From: JAGNRR01 sp964409905
GTDB lineage: Bacteria; Bacteroidota; Bacteroidia; Chitinophagales; Chitinophagaceae
NCBI GenBank assembly: GCA_964409905.1
Contig: CAYPET010000001.1
Span: forward strand, 62,001-126,000
Direction: 5' to 3'
DNA length: 64,000 nucleotides
Shown here: positions 1 through 8,645 of the stretch, piece by piece
How positions within the stretch are numbered: the stretch's first letter is position 1
Layout of the letters: every line of letters starts with the position of its first letter
Program-made: the position numbers and the translations under genes
The notes under the pieces: model-generated
Seen by the model: the letters and a program-made list of their open reading frames with translations, nothing else
The model's database searches: none
Told to the model about the DNA's origin: nothing

Positions 1-307
1 TAACAGCACCGCGCAACTTGCCGGATTTCTTTTTAAACTCAGGACTAATCAGATAGTCCAGCCGAATGTCTTTTGCCTGAAACGAATAATCATTTGTGCC
101 CAGGCGCTCCACACGAACCCCCATATCACGCAATAGCTGTATGAGCATTTGCACATCCAGAATATCCGGAATATTCCGAATGATAACTAAGTCAGTTGTC
201 AGCACCACTGCTGCTATAACTTGTAAGGCCTCGTTCTTAGCACCTTGCGGGGTGATTTCTCCACGTAGTTTTTTACCCCCTACTATTTCGAAAATTGTTT
301 CGGCCAT
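1..307 (-). CDS. murA: UDP-N-acetylglucosamine 1-carboxyvinyltransferase MurA, N-terminal part (runs off the window)
   Basis: Reading the minus strand from an ATG at 307 gives about 102 residues that stay open to the window edge. They begin MAETIFEIVGGKKLRGEI and continue with GAKNEAL, the conserved N-terminal signature of the EPSP-synthase/MurA fold, where the lysine and asparagine bind UDP-GlcNAc. MurA transfers enolpyruvate from PEP to UDP-GlcNAc, the first committed cytoplasmic step of peptidoglycan synthesis. The active-site cysteine region lies outside the window. DUF4290 stops at 310, only two bases before this ATG, so the two are almost certainly co-transcribed, an arrangement I recall as common in Bacteroidota. 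Identity is firm although only about a quarter of the protein is visible. Confidence 0.93.
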   Translation of the reverse strand, partial: MAETIFEIVGGKKLRGEITPQGAKNEALQVIAAVVLTTDLVIIRNIPDILDVQMLIQLLRDMGVRVERLGTNDYSFQAKDIRLDYLISPEFKKKSGKLRGAV

Positions 308-309
308 GT

Positions 310-978
310 TTATCTGCGCGTATTCCGTTTGAATTTATTTGTTCCGCCTGTGCGTCTGTTTTTATTCTTCTTGGCAAAGGTGACTTTGTTGTTGTTTTCA
401 ACAAAACTTTTATGATTAATAACGGGACCATCGCCTCCATCTACAAATTCTGAAAAACGGCCGGGCTCATAGATTAACTTTCCTCCGCTCATTTGTTTCA
501 GCTCCTCGGCAATATTGTCATCATGCATTTTTTCATTGTGCCAGTTGTTGTAGGCCACCCTCATAAACAAGGCCAACGTTTGGATATAACCTAGTTTTTT
601 TTCTTCGTCATCTTCAGCGATGGCTTTATCAAGTAATAACTCAAACTTTTTACCCAGATGCTTAAACCGCAGTCGTTGCTTCGGGTATGGTAAGGGCTCA
701 GGCTTGGCCTGTTTGAGTGCAGCTGTTGGCATTTCATACGGACTCACTACATCCAGCTTATAGTCACTCATCATAATCATGTGATCCCACAGCTTGTGCT
801 TAGGGTCTTCCATGTTTTTTGTCTGTGGGTTTAATATACCCATCACCTCCACAACGGCCTCTGCTGCCAACTGTCTTTTTTCTTTATCCTCTATTGTCAA
901 AAGGTGATCAATCATTTTTTGTACACCGCGACCATACTCACGGATGCTCAACCTCTCTCTGCTGGTATTGTATTGCAT
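310..978 (-). CDS. DUF4290 domain-containing protein
   Basis: 222 residues, soluble, no signal peptide. The N-terminus (MQYNTSRERLSIREYGRGVQ) and the helical middle (MIMMSDYKLDVVSPYEMP) match the Bacteroidota-specific DUF4290 family as I know it. The last 30 or so residues are basic (KKNKNRRTGGTNKFKRNTRR), suggesting an RNA- or DNA-binding tail, which is only inference. It lies directly upstream of murA with a two-base gap and 42 bases after the stop of the membrane protein, so the three probably form one transcription unit. The biochemical role is unknown; genomic pairing with murA hints at a cell-wall or growth link but proves nothing. Confidence 0.8.
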   Translation of the reverse strand: MQYNTSRERLSIREYGRGVQKMIDHLLTIEDKEKRQLAAEAVVEVMGILNPQTKNMEDPKHKLWDHMIMMSDYKLDVVSPYEMPTAALKQAKPEPLPYPKQRLRFKHLGKKFELLLDKAIAEDDEEKKLGYIQTLALFMRVAYNNWHNEKMHDDNIAEELKQMSGGKLIYEPGRFSEFVDGGDGPVINHKSFVENNNKVTFAKKNKNRRTGGTNKFKRNTRR

Positions 979-1020
979 AAAATATTTTTGAAAACAGGTT
1001 CAATAAAACGCCGAACCCCA

Positions 1021-2751
1021 TTATGGGGTAAAGGTATTCAAACTTTTTTGAAGTTCAATGGCTGTGGCATCATTTGGATTATGATACAAATACAGATTTA
1101 AGCGTTTTTGTGCCAAACTTGGCTCTCCCACCATTTGATAATAGGAAGCAGCCTGCAGCCCGACATCCAAGGCTTCATAGTCTTTTGGTTCAAAAAAAGG
1201 ATTGAATACTGTATTGATAGCGGTAGCCAGTGTAGATGTTTGTCGACTGGCTGGCTGCCGAAAATGATCGCCCTGCGCCAGGGTGTCTGTCTTTTGGTAA
1301 ATGGCACAAATCGGGTCTGCATACACACAACCGTAAACAGTATCGGTATATAAATAATGGTGCAGCTGCGGCGAAAAATTGCGATACAGCACCACATACT
1401 CGTACTGCTCCTTTTTATCCAACTCGTAAAACTTTTCGGGCACCTGCGCATTGATAAAATATTCGGTAAAGAATGCCGGTGAAAAAACATCTAAATCACG
1501 TAGATCGATGTAGGTTTTAAAATCCGGCTGTAAATCCCACAACAAAAAAGAGGAGACCATGTAAGACGAAAAACATTTTTCCTTGACCAGCTGATGCGTT
1601 CGGATAAAATCAGCCGCACCAATCGGATTATACAATGGATGTACAAACAAACCGTATTCATTTTTACTTCTCGTCAAGTTGTAATAGCCATTGGATACAA
1701 CACCAACGTAGAGCAATATGCCAACCAATAATACCATCCTTGTTGAGCGTATTTTAGCCGGAAGAAAATAAGTTGCCATCATAGCCAATACAGGCGCCAT
1801 GAGGAGAAAAAAGAAAATAATATTGCGTGCTGCAGTCAGGCTAAGAAATATAAAAGCGGTGATTAACAAGAGGCCGACTAGTTGTAGTTTATAAGACGAT
1901 AAAAATTGTTTCAACATGGAACGCTTTCGCCAATAAAACCAACCCACCAAAGCGGTGCACAGTATAAAAATGTAGGCTTCTTTTTGCCAGAAATCAGGGT
2001 CGAGGAAATTGGCGAGCTCGGTGGTGAATTTGTTTTGGTTTACCTGCGAAAAAATATTGAGCGGTCGCAGTAACATGATAATGCCCCGCGGGTTCACCAA
2101 AATTCCTAAAACAGCTAATCCCAATACCGCAGAAATAGTCGTTGGCTTAGCATGCTTTTGTTTCATGTAATCAAGCCAGGCCGCAGTGAAGAAAATGCCG
2201 ATGAGCACGATGCCCATGCCATAAGCCTCGTGCATGTTCGTCCAGAAAATTTGCAAGGGAATCAGCACCCAAATGAGTTTGCTCTCAGGCTTTTTGAAAT
2301 GATGAAAAAGAATATACAGAAAGACTACAAATAAAAAGTGAGTAGTCATCTCGGGGCGACCAATAACACGATATTCTATCAAAGCCAATGTGATAAAAAG
2401 AGCCAATGCATTGGCCGCTACATTTTTTAAATCAAAAAGATTGAAGATTTTTTTAAGAAAAAAAACGATGCCAACCGTGGCCAAAATCTGTAAAAGAAAG
2501 ACACATTCGGGACCACAAGATTTTGTTATCCAAGCCGCCAATACTTCAAAGCCCCATTTAATATTTATCCATTCCGTGCCTACCACGGAATTGCTAAATA
2601 CATCTTTGGTAGGCACTTGTCCGTTTTCGAGTATCCATTCGCCCGTGCGGATTTGCCACCAGATATCCGGCTCGCGCGTTGCTTTAATGCTAAAAGCGAT
2701 AGCGATGAGATACGGGAAATATTGCGCTAGCTTCTCTGTGAGATTTTTCAC
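1021..2751 (-). CDS. polytopic membrane protein with TPR-like tail, possibly a GT-C type glycosyltransferase
   Basis: 576 residues if the GTG at 2751 is used; an in-frame TTG at 2754 is the alternative. I prefer GTG because a one-mismatch TAnnTTTG box (TAAATTAG, 2763-2756) ends exactly four bases upstream, the spacing seen at several other genes here. About ten hydrophobic segments span residues 10-390. An early loop holds ATREPDIWWQIRTGEWIL, a layout found in uncharacterised Bacteroidota membrane proteins related to GT-C mannosyltransferases. The soluble C-terminus ends in a helix pair around LGLQAASYYQMVGEPSLAQ-like sequence resembling a TPR. No catalytic motif can be assigned with confidence, so the product name is a guess about fold. 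It heads the run that leads into DUF4290 and murA. Confidence 0.6.
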   Translation of the reverse strand: MKNLTEKLAQYFPYLIAIAFSIKATREPDIWWQIRTGEWILENGQVPTKDVFSNSVVGTEWINIKWGFEVLAAWITKSCGPECVFLLQILATVGIVFFLKKIFNLFDLKNVAANALALFITLALIEYRVIGRPEMTTHFLFVVFLYILFHHFKKPESKLIWVLIPLQIFWTNMHEAYGMGIVLIGIFFTAAWLDYMKQKHAKPTTISAVLGLAVLGILVNPRGIIMLLRPLNIFSQVNQNKFTTELANFLDPDFWQKEAYIFILCTALVGWFYWRKRSMLKQFLSSYKLQLVGLLLITAFIFLSLTAARNIIFFFLLMAPVLAMMATYFLPAKIRSTRMVLLVGILLYVGVVSNGYYNLTRSKNEYGLFVHPLYNPIGAADFIRTHQLVKEKCFSSYMVSSFLLWDLQPDFKTYIDLRDLDVFSPAFFTEYFINAQVPEKFYELDKKEQYEYVVLYRNFSPQLHHYLYTDTVYGCVYADPICAIYQKTDTLAQGDHFRQPASRQTSTLATAINTVFNPFFEPKDYEALDVGLQAASYYQMVGEPSLAQKRLNLYLYHNPNDATAIELQKSLNTFTP

Positions 2752-2755
2752 CAAG

Positions 2756-2763
2756 CTAATTTA
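2756..2763 (-). promoter_or_regulatory. candidate -7 box (TAAATTAG, one mismatch) for the membrane protein gene
   Basis: Read on the minus strand the eight bases are TAAATTAG, one change from TAnnTTTG. They end four bases before the GTG start at 2751. On its own this is weak; it is listed because the spacing repeats that of several perfect boxes in the window. Confidence 0.35.
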
Positions 2764-2832
2764 ATGCATTCAGCATAAGCGGATGAAAATCCGATGACTA
2801 CTTTTTATGAATACTACCCGACTTTAAAAACG

Positions 2833-4740
2833 CTAACTCACAAAAGCCTCTTCGCCAAACACACTCTTACGAAACTTGAGCGATGGCGAAGGAATAAATT
2901 CGCCGAGCCCGAGACTGTCCCATTTGTTGTCAACGCTTTCAATCGTTTCCGGAAGACTGACAATAATATTGGGCCAGTCACGCTGAAAGCCATCGAATTC
3001 TTTGGTTTTGCGTGTACCATCTATAACCAGCATAGCACGTTGGGTGCCATCATCCTGCATTTCTTCATGCACAAAGCTATCACGCTTCGGGTCAAAATTG
3101 TTACACACCTGCCATAGTGTAGCCGACAAGTCGTTGACATCAACATAGTCATCTACTACCAGCACCATTTTTACACCGTAGAGAGGCATCATGTTGAACA
3201 AGTCCTGGCTTAGCATTTTCACTTGCTGCTTTCGGCTTTTCTTGATGCTGAGCAACAAACAGGGAATTTCCATTTCTATCAGGCTGACATTGGCATCGAG
3301 CAAATCGCCTCCAAACGAAAAACAGTTCTTTATCTCCGCAGCGTTTAGAGTATAGTCCGCCATAGGGTATTGAATTTCTTCAGGATGCTTTTGGGTACCA
3401 TCTATACACATCTTCCCGCCAAAGCCCATCTTACTGCACGAGTGATCCAGCACATCCATGGGGCCACTGCTGAAATAAATGTCCTGTGCCGGATTGATAT
3501 TTTTGAATACATAGTGTGCCAGAGATTTATAATCGTTCAAATCCTGATTGTCCACCACGGCTAAGATTTTATTGAACATCATTTGGCCTGCGCCCCACAT
3601 GGCATTCATTACTTTTTGGGCTTGGCCACCAAAACTTTTTTCAATACTGGCTAAGACCAAATTGTGAAATACGCCTTCTACCGGCATATTCATATCCTGT
3701 ATTTCGGGTACCATGGTCATTTTGATAGGTGCTAAGAAAATACGCTCCGTAGCCTTGCCTATCCAGGCATCCTCTTGCGGCGGGATGCCTACTATCGTGC
3801 TAGGGTATATAGCATTTTTCTTATGAGTTATGGCCGTCACATGAAAAACCGGGTATAAATCCTGCAAAGAATAAAAACCGGTATGATCGCCAAAAGGGCC
3901 TTCAATTTTCAGGTCTTCTGTAGGGTCTACATATCCTTCAATTACAAAGTCAGCATCCGCAGGCACCTCAATCTCGGGTTGTGTGATACATTTTACCAAT
4001 TCTACTTTTTTCTTGCGCAAGAACCCGGCCAGCATATACTCGTCCACATTCTCGGGCAATGGTGCTGTAGCGGCATAGGTATAGGCAGGGTCACCACCCA
4101 ACACACAAGCAACAGGCATTTTTTTACCTAACTTTTTGTATTCATTGAAGTGAGCGGCGCTCACTTTGTGCTTATGCCAGTGCATGCCGGTGCTAGTTTT
4201 GTCGTACTGCTGCATGCGGTACATGCCAACATTTCTGATGCCGCTATGCGGCTCTTTGGTATGAATGACCGGCAAGGTGATGTAACGTCCGCCATCTTTG
4301 GGCCAGCAGAGCATAATGGGTAACTTATCCAAATCAGGGTTTTCCATAATGACTTCCTGGCAGGCACCTTTACCACTTTTCACTTTGGGCATCCAAGAGG
4401 CAAACTGTGCCAATTTGGGCAGCATAGCCAATTTACTTAAAATGCCTTCTTTAGGCCCGGATATCATTTTGAAGAGATCTTCAATTTCATCCTTTATTTC
4501 ATCCAAGGAGGCTACTTTCAGTGCCATACACATACGTTTTTCGCTACCCATGCTGTTGATGAGAATTGGGAAATCGGTGCCGGTATTTTCAAATAAAATA
4601 GCCTTGTTGTTGTTTGATTTCGAAATTCTGTCAACTATCTCGGTGATTTCGAGATTGGGGTCAACAAACTCTTTAATTCTGATTAATTCACCCTCGCTGT
4701 CCAACAAATCAACAAACTCCTGCAAATGTTTAAATGACAT
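2833..4740 (-). CDS. UbiD-family decarboxylase (menaquinone-biosynthesis type)
   Basis: 635 residues, cytoplasmic. The family uses prenylated FMN to decarboxylate aromatic or unsaturated acids. Visible landmarks include the N-terminal LQEFVDLLDSEGELIRI, the central PLPENVDEYMLAGFLR region, and the prFMN-site stretch EGPFGDHTGFY with its acidic and histidine residues. Length exceeds the roughly 490 residues of E. coli UbiD and fits the longer Bacteroidota form annotated for menaquinone synthesis, so that role is likely but not shown. It stands alone: a divergent small gene lies upstream and the preceding operon downstream. The start ATG at 4740 sits four bases after a perfect TAATTTTG box. Confidence 0.85.
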   Translation of the reverse strand: MSFKHLQEFVDLLDSEGELIRIKEFVDPNLEITEIVDRISKSNNNKAILFENTGTDFPILINSMGSEKRMCMALKVASLDEIKDEIEDLFKMISGPKEGILSKLAMLPKLAQFASWMPKVKSGKGACQEVIMENPDLDKLPIMLCWPKDGGRYITLPVIHTKEPHSGIRNVGMYRMQQYDKTSTGMHWHKHKVSAAHFNEYKKLGKKMPVACVLGGDPAYTYAATAPLPENVDEYMLAGFLRKKKVELVKCITQPEIEVPADADFVIEGYVDPTEDLKIEGPFGDHTGFYSLQDLYPVFHVTAITHKKNAIYPSTIVGIPPQEDAWIGKATERIFLAPIKMTMVPEIQDMNMPVEGVFHNLVLASIEKSFGGQAQKVMNAMWGAGQMMFNKILAVVDNQDLNDYKSLAHYVFKNINPAQDIYFSSGPMDVLDHSCSKMGFGGKMCIDGTQKHPEEIQYPMADYTLNAAEIKNCFSFGGDLLDANVSLIEMEIPCLLLSIKKSRKQQVKMLSQDLFNMMPLYGVKMVLVVDDYVDVNDLSATLWQVCNNFDPKRDSFVHEEMQDDGTQRAMLVIDGTRKTKEFDGFQRDWPNIIVSLPETIESVDNKWDSLGLGEFIPSPSLKFRKSVFGEEAFVS

Positions 4741-4744
4741 TGTG

Positions 4745-4752
4745 CAAAATTA
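4745..4752 (-). promoter_or_regulatory. -7 promoter box TAATTTTG before the ubiD-like gene
   Basis: Perfect match to the Bacteroidota TAnnTTTG consensus on the minus strand, separated from the ATG at 4740 by the four bases CACA. Since this box is centred about seven bases before the transcription start, transcription should begin at or next to the A of the start codon, giving a leaderless mRNA. No clear -33 TTG is visible. Confidence 0.6.
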
Positions 4753-4819
4753 CACCCGAAGCAGACGGGATGGGCGCTTAGTGGTTGTAATAAAATTGCC
4801 ATATTTACGTTAAGATCTT

Positions 4820-5038
4820 ATGGCTACGAAAATTGTGCTCTCTAATCGAACTGTAGGCATCATACTACTGTCGACTTTTGCCTTCATTTTCTTCCTCTGT
4901 TTCATCGATGAGGGTTATTATGATTTTCGTTGGATGAAAAACCTTGGGAATTGGGTGGTGTTTTTTCTTTATTGGATGATACTATTTTGGTTGGGGATCG
5001 GCGTAGCCTACTTGTCAAAATTTATTCTTAAAAGATAG
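4820..5038 (+). CDS. small membrane protein, two predicted TM helices
   Basis: 72 residues with two hydrophobic stretches, roughly 12-30 (IILLSTFAFIFFLCFI) and 42-66 (WVVFFLYWMILFWLGIGVAYL), joined by a short charged loop with FRWMKN, and ending KFILKR. No family recognised. It is the only plus-strand gene between the divergent UbiD gene and the convergent hypothetical at 5028, with which its end overlaps by 11 bases. Coding status rests on sensible membrane-protein composition and placement; function unknown. Confidence 0.6.
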   Translation: MATKIVLSNRTVGIILLSTFAFIFFLCFIDEGYYDFRWMKNLGNWVVFFLYWMILFWLGIGVAYLSKFILKR

Positions 5039-5369
5039 TATTGTCAAAATAGCGTATTATCAAATGTTTGAGCCACTCTTCCTGCTGCTCGAGATTATAA
5101 TCTGGCAATTCGCGAATCAAGACATAGTGCGGCCAACCATCATCATCATTTTTTTCAAATAGATAATAGTCTTCCTGCGATAGCAGCACGCAAGTTGCTA
5201 CGTGCATCAAATCTTGTTTTTGCTCTTTGGTAAATCGTTTTTCATCTGAAAATCCGACCTCATTCATGCCAATAAGAAAAAGCAGGGCTTGCAAATCAGG
5301 CACTTTGCCAAAACGATCCTCCAATTGCTGCTCTAGCTGTTGCCACTTTGTATCGAAATCTGTTTTCAT
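5028..5369 (-). CDS. conserved hypothetical protein
   Basis: 113 residues, acidic, soluble, no signal peptide. The sequence has QQLEDRFGKVPDLQALLFLIGMNEVG and later PHYVLIRELPDYNLEQQEEWLKHLI, typical of a compact helical protein. I recall proteins like this encoded beside inositol monophosphatase genes in Bacteroidota but cannot name a domain. Its ATG at 5369 touches the stop codon of the upstream phosphatase (one shared base), strong evidence for translational coupling in a two-gene operon. Confidence 0.7.
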   Translation of the reverse strand: MKTDFDTKWQQLEQQLEDRFGKVPDLQALLFLIGMNEVGFSDEKRFTKEQKQDLMHVATCVLLSQEDYYLFEKNDDDGWPHYVLIRELPDYNLEQQEEWLKHLIIRYFDNTIF

Positions 5370-6145
5370 TACTCGTTAATTACTTTAAGCATTTCCTGAT
5401 GAATCTTTCCGTTGGTAGCCAGCGTTTGTTTATCGTATACCGAATAGGGGTTACCATTAAAATTGGTCACCAAGCCTCCGGCCTCTTCAATAATCAAATA
5501 GCCGGCTGCGATATCCCAAGGATTGAGATTATACTCCCAAAAGCCATCGAATCGTCCGGCAGCTACCCAGCATAAGTCGATAGCGGCACTACCCAGACGA
5601 CGCACCGGCAAACCCATGCGAATAAATCGTTCAAAAACAGCAATTGGGTCTGTGCCCACGTCAACCCAGCGATAAGGGAAACCTGTAACCAGACAAGCCG
5701 TATTAACGTTTTCGTTGTTGGATATCCGAATTGGTTTGTTATTTAGATAAGCCCCCTGACCGCGTTCGGCAAAAAATAGTTCATTCATAAATGGGTTAAA
5801 AACAGCACCCATAATCATTTTGCCATCCTTTTCTATACCAATGCTTACACAGCATATGGGTATGCCGTTGGCAAAATTGACCGTGCCATCAATCGGGTCA
5901 ATAATCCATTTGAAATTAGAATCTGTGCTGATTTCGCCTACTTCCTCACTCAGAATAAAATGATCGGGGAATTCATCTTGAATCACTTCAATGATGGCTA
6001 CTTCACTTTTTTTGTCTACCTCAGTCACTAAATTATTTAACGAATCTTTGCTTTGTACTTCAAATGTTCCGTCAAAATATTGCTTGAGTTGGTCGGCTCC
6101 GGCATGTATGGCACGAAGCAAAGTATTTTTCAGTTGTTCATTCAT
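5369..6145 (-). CDS. inositol monophosphatase family protein
   Basis: 258 residues, usual family length. The metal and phosphate motifs are intact: the ILSEEVGE glutamate pair near residue 70, WIIDPIDGTVNFANGIP near 85-100 (motif DPxDGTxNF), and NPWDIAAGYLIIEEAGG near 210-225 (motif WDxAAGxLIxxEAGG). These bind the Mg2+ ions that hydrolyse a sugar or inositol phosphate, or 3'-phosphoadenosine phosphate in CysQ relatives; the substrate cannot be read from sequence. It is translated ahead of the 113-residue hypothetical and diverges from the glycosyltransferase at 6234. Confidence 0.9.
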   Translation of the reverse strand: MNEQLKNTLLRAIHAGADQLKQYFDGTFEVQSKDSLNNLVTEVDKKSEVAIIEVIQDEFPDHFILSEEVGEISTDSNFKWIIDPIDGTVNFANGIPICCVSIGIEKDGKMIMGAVFNPFMNELFFAERGQGAYLNNKPIRISNNENVNTACLVTGFPYRWVDVGTDPIAVFERFIRMGLPVRRLGSAAIDLCWVAAGRFDGFWEYNLNPWDIAAGYLIIEEAGGLVTNFNGNPYSVYDKQTLATNGKIHQEMLKVINE

Positions 6146-6162
6146 TCAAGGAGATTTCCACT

Positions 6163-6170
6163 ACATTTGT
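6163..6170 (+). promoter_or_regulatory. candidate -7 box TACATTTG for the GT2 gene
   Basis: Perfect TAnnTTTG match on the plus strand in the 88-base divergent gap between the phosphatase and the glycosyltransferase, 63 bases before the GTG start. It is the only good match in the gap on this strand. Confidence 0.5.
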
Positions 6171-6233
6171 TTGAGGTCCGCAACATATTTAATCAATGCA
6201 GAGATAGGCCCAAATATAATTCTTTTTCAGTCT

Positions 6234-8162
6234 GTGAAACAGTTAAGTATCATAATTGTAAACTACAATGTAAAGCATTTTTTGGAGCATTGCTTGCTTT
6301 CGGTTTTGCGTGCCGCAAAGGGGATTGATATCGAAATCTTTGTGGTAGATAATCAATCCACGGATGGTAGTGTTGAAATGGTAGCCGCAAAGTTTCCTGA
6401 AGTACAGCTGATACAGAACAAAGAAAATGTTGGTTTTGCACGTGCCAACAACCAAGCAGTTGCCCAGAGTAGCGGCAAGTATATTTTGTATCTCAACCCA
6501 GACACCATTGTCGCTGAAGATTGCTTTAGTAGCTGCCTGGCATACCTTGACAGGCACCCTGATGTAGGCGCACTAGGGCCAAGACTGATTGATGGGAAAG
6601 GTCTTTTTTTACCTGAATCGAAGCGGGGATTTCCATCTGCCTGGGTGGCCTTTTGCAAAATTATTGGATTGAGCAGCTTATTCCCCAAATCAAACTTATT
6701 TAATAACTACCATCTCGGTTTCTTACCCGAACACGAAACGAATGAAGTTGATGTACTCGTGGGTTGTTTTATGTTGTGCCGCAAAGCGGTGATCGATGAA
6801 GTGGGCAGTTTTGACGAAACTTATTTTATGTACGGCGAGGATATTGACCTCAGCTATCAAATACATGAAGCGGGATACAAAAATGTCTACTTCCCCAATA
6901 CGACAGTCATTCATTACAAAGGGGAGAGCACCAAAAAAGGCAGTTTGAATTATGTCAAAATGTTCTACAAGGCTATGATCATTTTTGCACGTAAAAATTT
7001 TGGCGGCAACGAAAAACAACTTTACGTTTTCCTTATTACCCTAGCCATCTACTTCAAAGGCTTTATGGCATTTCTGCGCAATATTTTTAGCGCGCTCACC
7101 CTGCCCATGATGGATACGGTTATATTAATTGGTTCGCAACTAAGCATGTTGGCGGTTTGGCGGCAGTATGTAAAACCCGATACAGTATATAGCACCCAAC
7201 TATTAATTATTTTTTTTACAAGCTACATCATCATCTGGCTTACGACGTTGTTTTTTAGTGGTGGTTATGACAAACCATACAAAGCACAACGGGTTTTGCG
7301 CGGCATGTTGATCGGCAGTATTATCATTCTTGCCATTTACGCCTTACTCCCTGAAGCATTTCGATTTTCGCGTGGCATTACGGTACTTGGGGCTTTACTG
7401 GGCACTTTGGCTATTTTGGTGATGCGTTTTATACTGCAAAAGCTTGGAGTAAAAAGTGTAGAGAATGAAGAACATTTGAATAAACGAGTACTATTGATAG
7501 GCACCCAACAAGGCACGCAGGAGGTGCGCCAACTGCTGGCGCAGGCAGGACTGAAAAAAAATATTATTGGCAACATTAGCCCTACAACCACAAAAACCGC
7601 AGATGATCTGGGGACCATTGCTTCGTTGAAAGTGCTGGCTAAACTCTATCAGATAGGCGAAATTATATTTGTTCCGAATGGTTTGACTTATGCTGATATT
7701 ATTGATCAAATTAGCAAGCTGGGACCACAGTACGATTATAAAATTCATGGTTTACATACAGACAGTATTATCGGTAGTAATTCAAAACACACCGCCGGAG
7801 ATTTGTACACCACGGATATTAGCTTTGAAATTGCAACCCCATCGTCAAAACGAAACAAGCGCCTTGTAGATATGATGGCTGCATTTTTGTTCCTTTTGCT
7901 AAGTCCGGTACTGATTTGGTTTGTCAAAAATAAAGGTGCCTATATCAAAAATAGTGCCGCTGTATTGCTTGGGAGAAAGACTTTTATTGGCTATACATGT
8001 GAAAATTTGCCCTTATTAAAAAAGCATTGCTGGCCGGTATACCCAATGCAAAAAGAAATTGTTGTGCCTAAAGAAATTGAAGCGCACCTCAATCTATTAT
8101 ATGCCAAAGAATATAACCCTTGGGTTGATATTCAGTTGATTGTAAAGCATTGGCGCTGGTAA
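6234..8162 (+). CDS. GT2 glycosyltransferase fused to a membrane Rossmann/partial sugar-phosphotransferase module
   Basis: 642 residues from a GTG at 6234, chosen because SIIIVNYN, the first GT2 strand, begins five residues later; the longer open frame upstream overlaps the divergent phosphatase and reads as junk. Residues 4-230 form a GT2 domain like rhamnosyl or galactofuranosyl transferases (VVDNQSTDGS, LYLNPDT, GEDIDLSYQ). Several TM helices follow at about 265-430, then a Rossmann-like domain (RVLLIGTQQGTQEVRQLL) resembling the CoA_binding_3 region of polyprenyl glycosylphosphotransferases, then KRLVDMMAAFLFLLLSPVL, like the TM helix preceding the catalytic domain of WcaJ-type enzymes. 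The catalytic domain itself is absent. A likely role is surface polysaccharide or lipid-linked glycan assembly at the inner membrane. It ends 12 bases from convergent rbfA. Confidence 0.85.
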   Translation: MKQLSIIIVNYNVKHFLEHCLLSVLRAAKGIDIEIFVVDNQSTDGSVEMVAAKFPEVQLIQNKENVGFARANNQAVAQSSGKYILYLNPDTIVAEDCFSSCLAYLDRHPDVGALGPRLIDGKGLFLPESKRGFPSAWVAFCKIIGLSSLFPKSNLFNNYHLGFLPEHETNEVDVLVGCFMLCRKAVIDEVGSFDETYFMYGEDIDLSYQIHEAGYKNVYFPNTTVIHYKGESTKKGSLNYVKMFYKAMIIFARKNFGGNEKQLYVFLITLAIYFKGFMAFLRNIFSALTLPMMDTVILIGSQLSMLAVWRQYVKPDTVYSTQLLIIFFTSYIIIWLTTLFFSGGYDKPYKAQRVLRGMLIGSIIILAIYALLPEAFRFSRGITVLGALLGTLAILVMRFILQKLGVKSVENEEHLNKRVLLIGTQQGTQEVRQLLAQAGLKKNIIGNISPTTTKTADDLGTIASLKVLAKLYQIGEIIFVPNGLTYADIIDQISKLGPQYDYKIHGLHTDSIIGSNSKHTAGDLYTTDISFEIATPSSKRNKRLVDMMAAFLFLLLSPVLIWFVKNKGAYIKNSAAVLLGRKTFIGYTCENLPLLKKHCWPVYPMQKEIVVPKEIEAHLNLLYAKEYNPWVDIQLIVKHWRW

Positions 8163-8174
8163 CTACTTAGCTAA

Positions 8175-8549
8175 CTAATCCTGATCGCCATCCTCAGTAT
8201 CTTTTTTGATACGCTTCAATACTTTTTCTATTTTATTTACATACTCCAGGGTATCATCATCAAAAAAAGATAGGGTGGGCACTTTTCGAACATTATTTTT
8301 TATTCGCAATCCTAACTCCTTGCGTACCTCCCAGCCATTGCTTTCAATAGTTTGTAACAACGCTGCTTTGTCATCAATCTGAAACATGCTCAAATAAATC
8401 TTCGCCTCCGACAAGTCTGGTGTAACCTTCACACGAGATATCGAAACCATCCCTTTGCCTAAGATATTCCAACCTTTTTTACGAAAAATATCATTCAATT
8501 CTTCCTCCAGCATTCGCCCTACCTGTTTTTGTCGTTTCGTTTCTGTCAT
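8175..8549 (-). CDS. rbfA: 30S ribosome-binding factor RbfA
   Basis: 124 residues, normal length. The start ETKRQKQVGRMLEEELNDIF and the core VSISRVKVTPDLSEAKIYLSMF are the RbfA KH-like fold signatures, followed by the helix VRKELGLRIKNNVRKVPTLSFFDDD. RbfA binds the 30S subunit and helps 16S rRNA 5'-end maturation, notably in the cold. It is monocistronic and lies between the convergent GT2 gene and the divergent ABC exporter. A near-match -7 box (TAGCTATG) lies about 12 bases before the ATG. The acidic tail (DTEDGDQD) is unremarkable. Confidence 0.93.
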   Translation of the reverse strand: MTETKRQKQVGRMLEEELNDIFRKKGWNILGKGMVSISRVKVTPDLSEAKIYLSMFQIDDKAALLQTIESNGWEVRKELGLRIKNNVRKVPTLSFFDDDTLEYVNKIEKVLKRIKKDTEDGDQD

Positions 8550-8627
8550 AATTCAGTTGTTTTACATAGCTACGGGCAAATTAGCCTATTTGTAACAATT
8601 CGTTGTTGTTGCCCCATGATAATACTG

Positions 8628-8635
8628 TAAATTTA
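8628..8635 (+). promoter_or_regulatory. candidate promoter TTG-19-TAAATTTA for the ABC exporter
   Basis: TAAATTTA is one base from TAnnTTTG and lies 10 bases before the ATG at 8646. A TTG at 8606-8608 sits 19 bases upstream, within the spacing known for the -33 element of Bacteroidota promoters. This is the most complete two-part promoter I found in the window. Confidence 0.5.
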
Positions 8636-8645
8636 CACCCATCTG

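Noticed and set aside
5991..6233. Long N-terminal extension of the GT2 frame
   Set aside because: Overlaps the divergent phosphatase, reads as cysteine-rich junk, and the GT2 fold starts at 6234.
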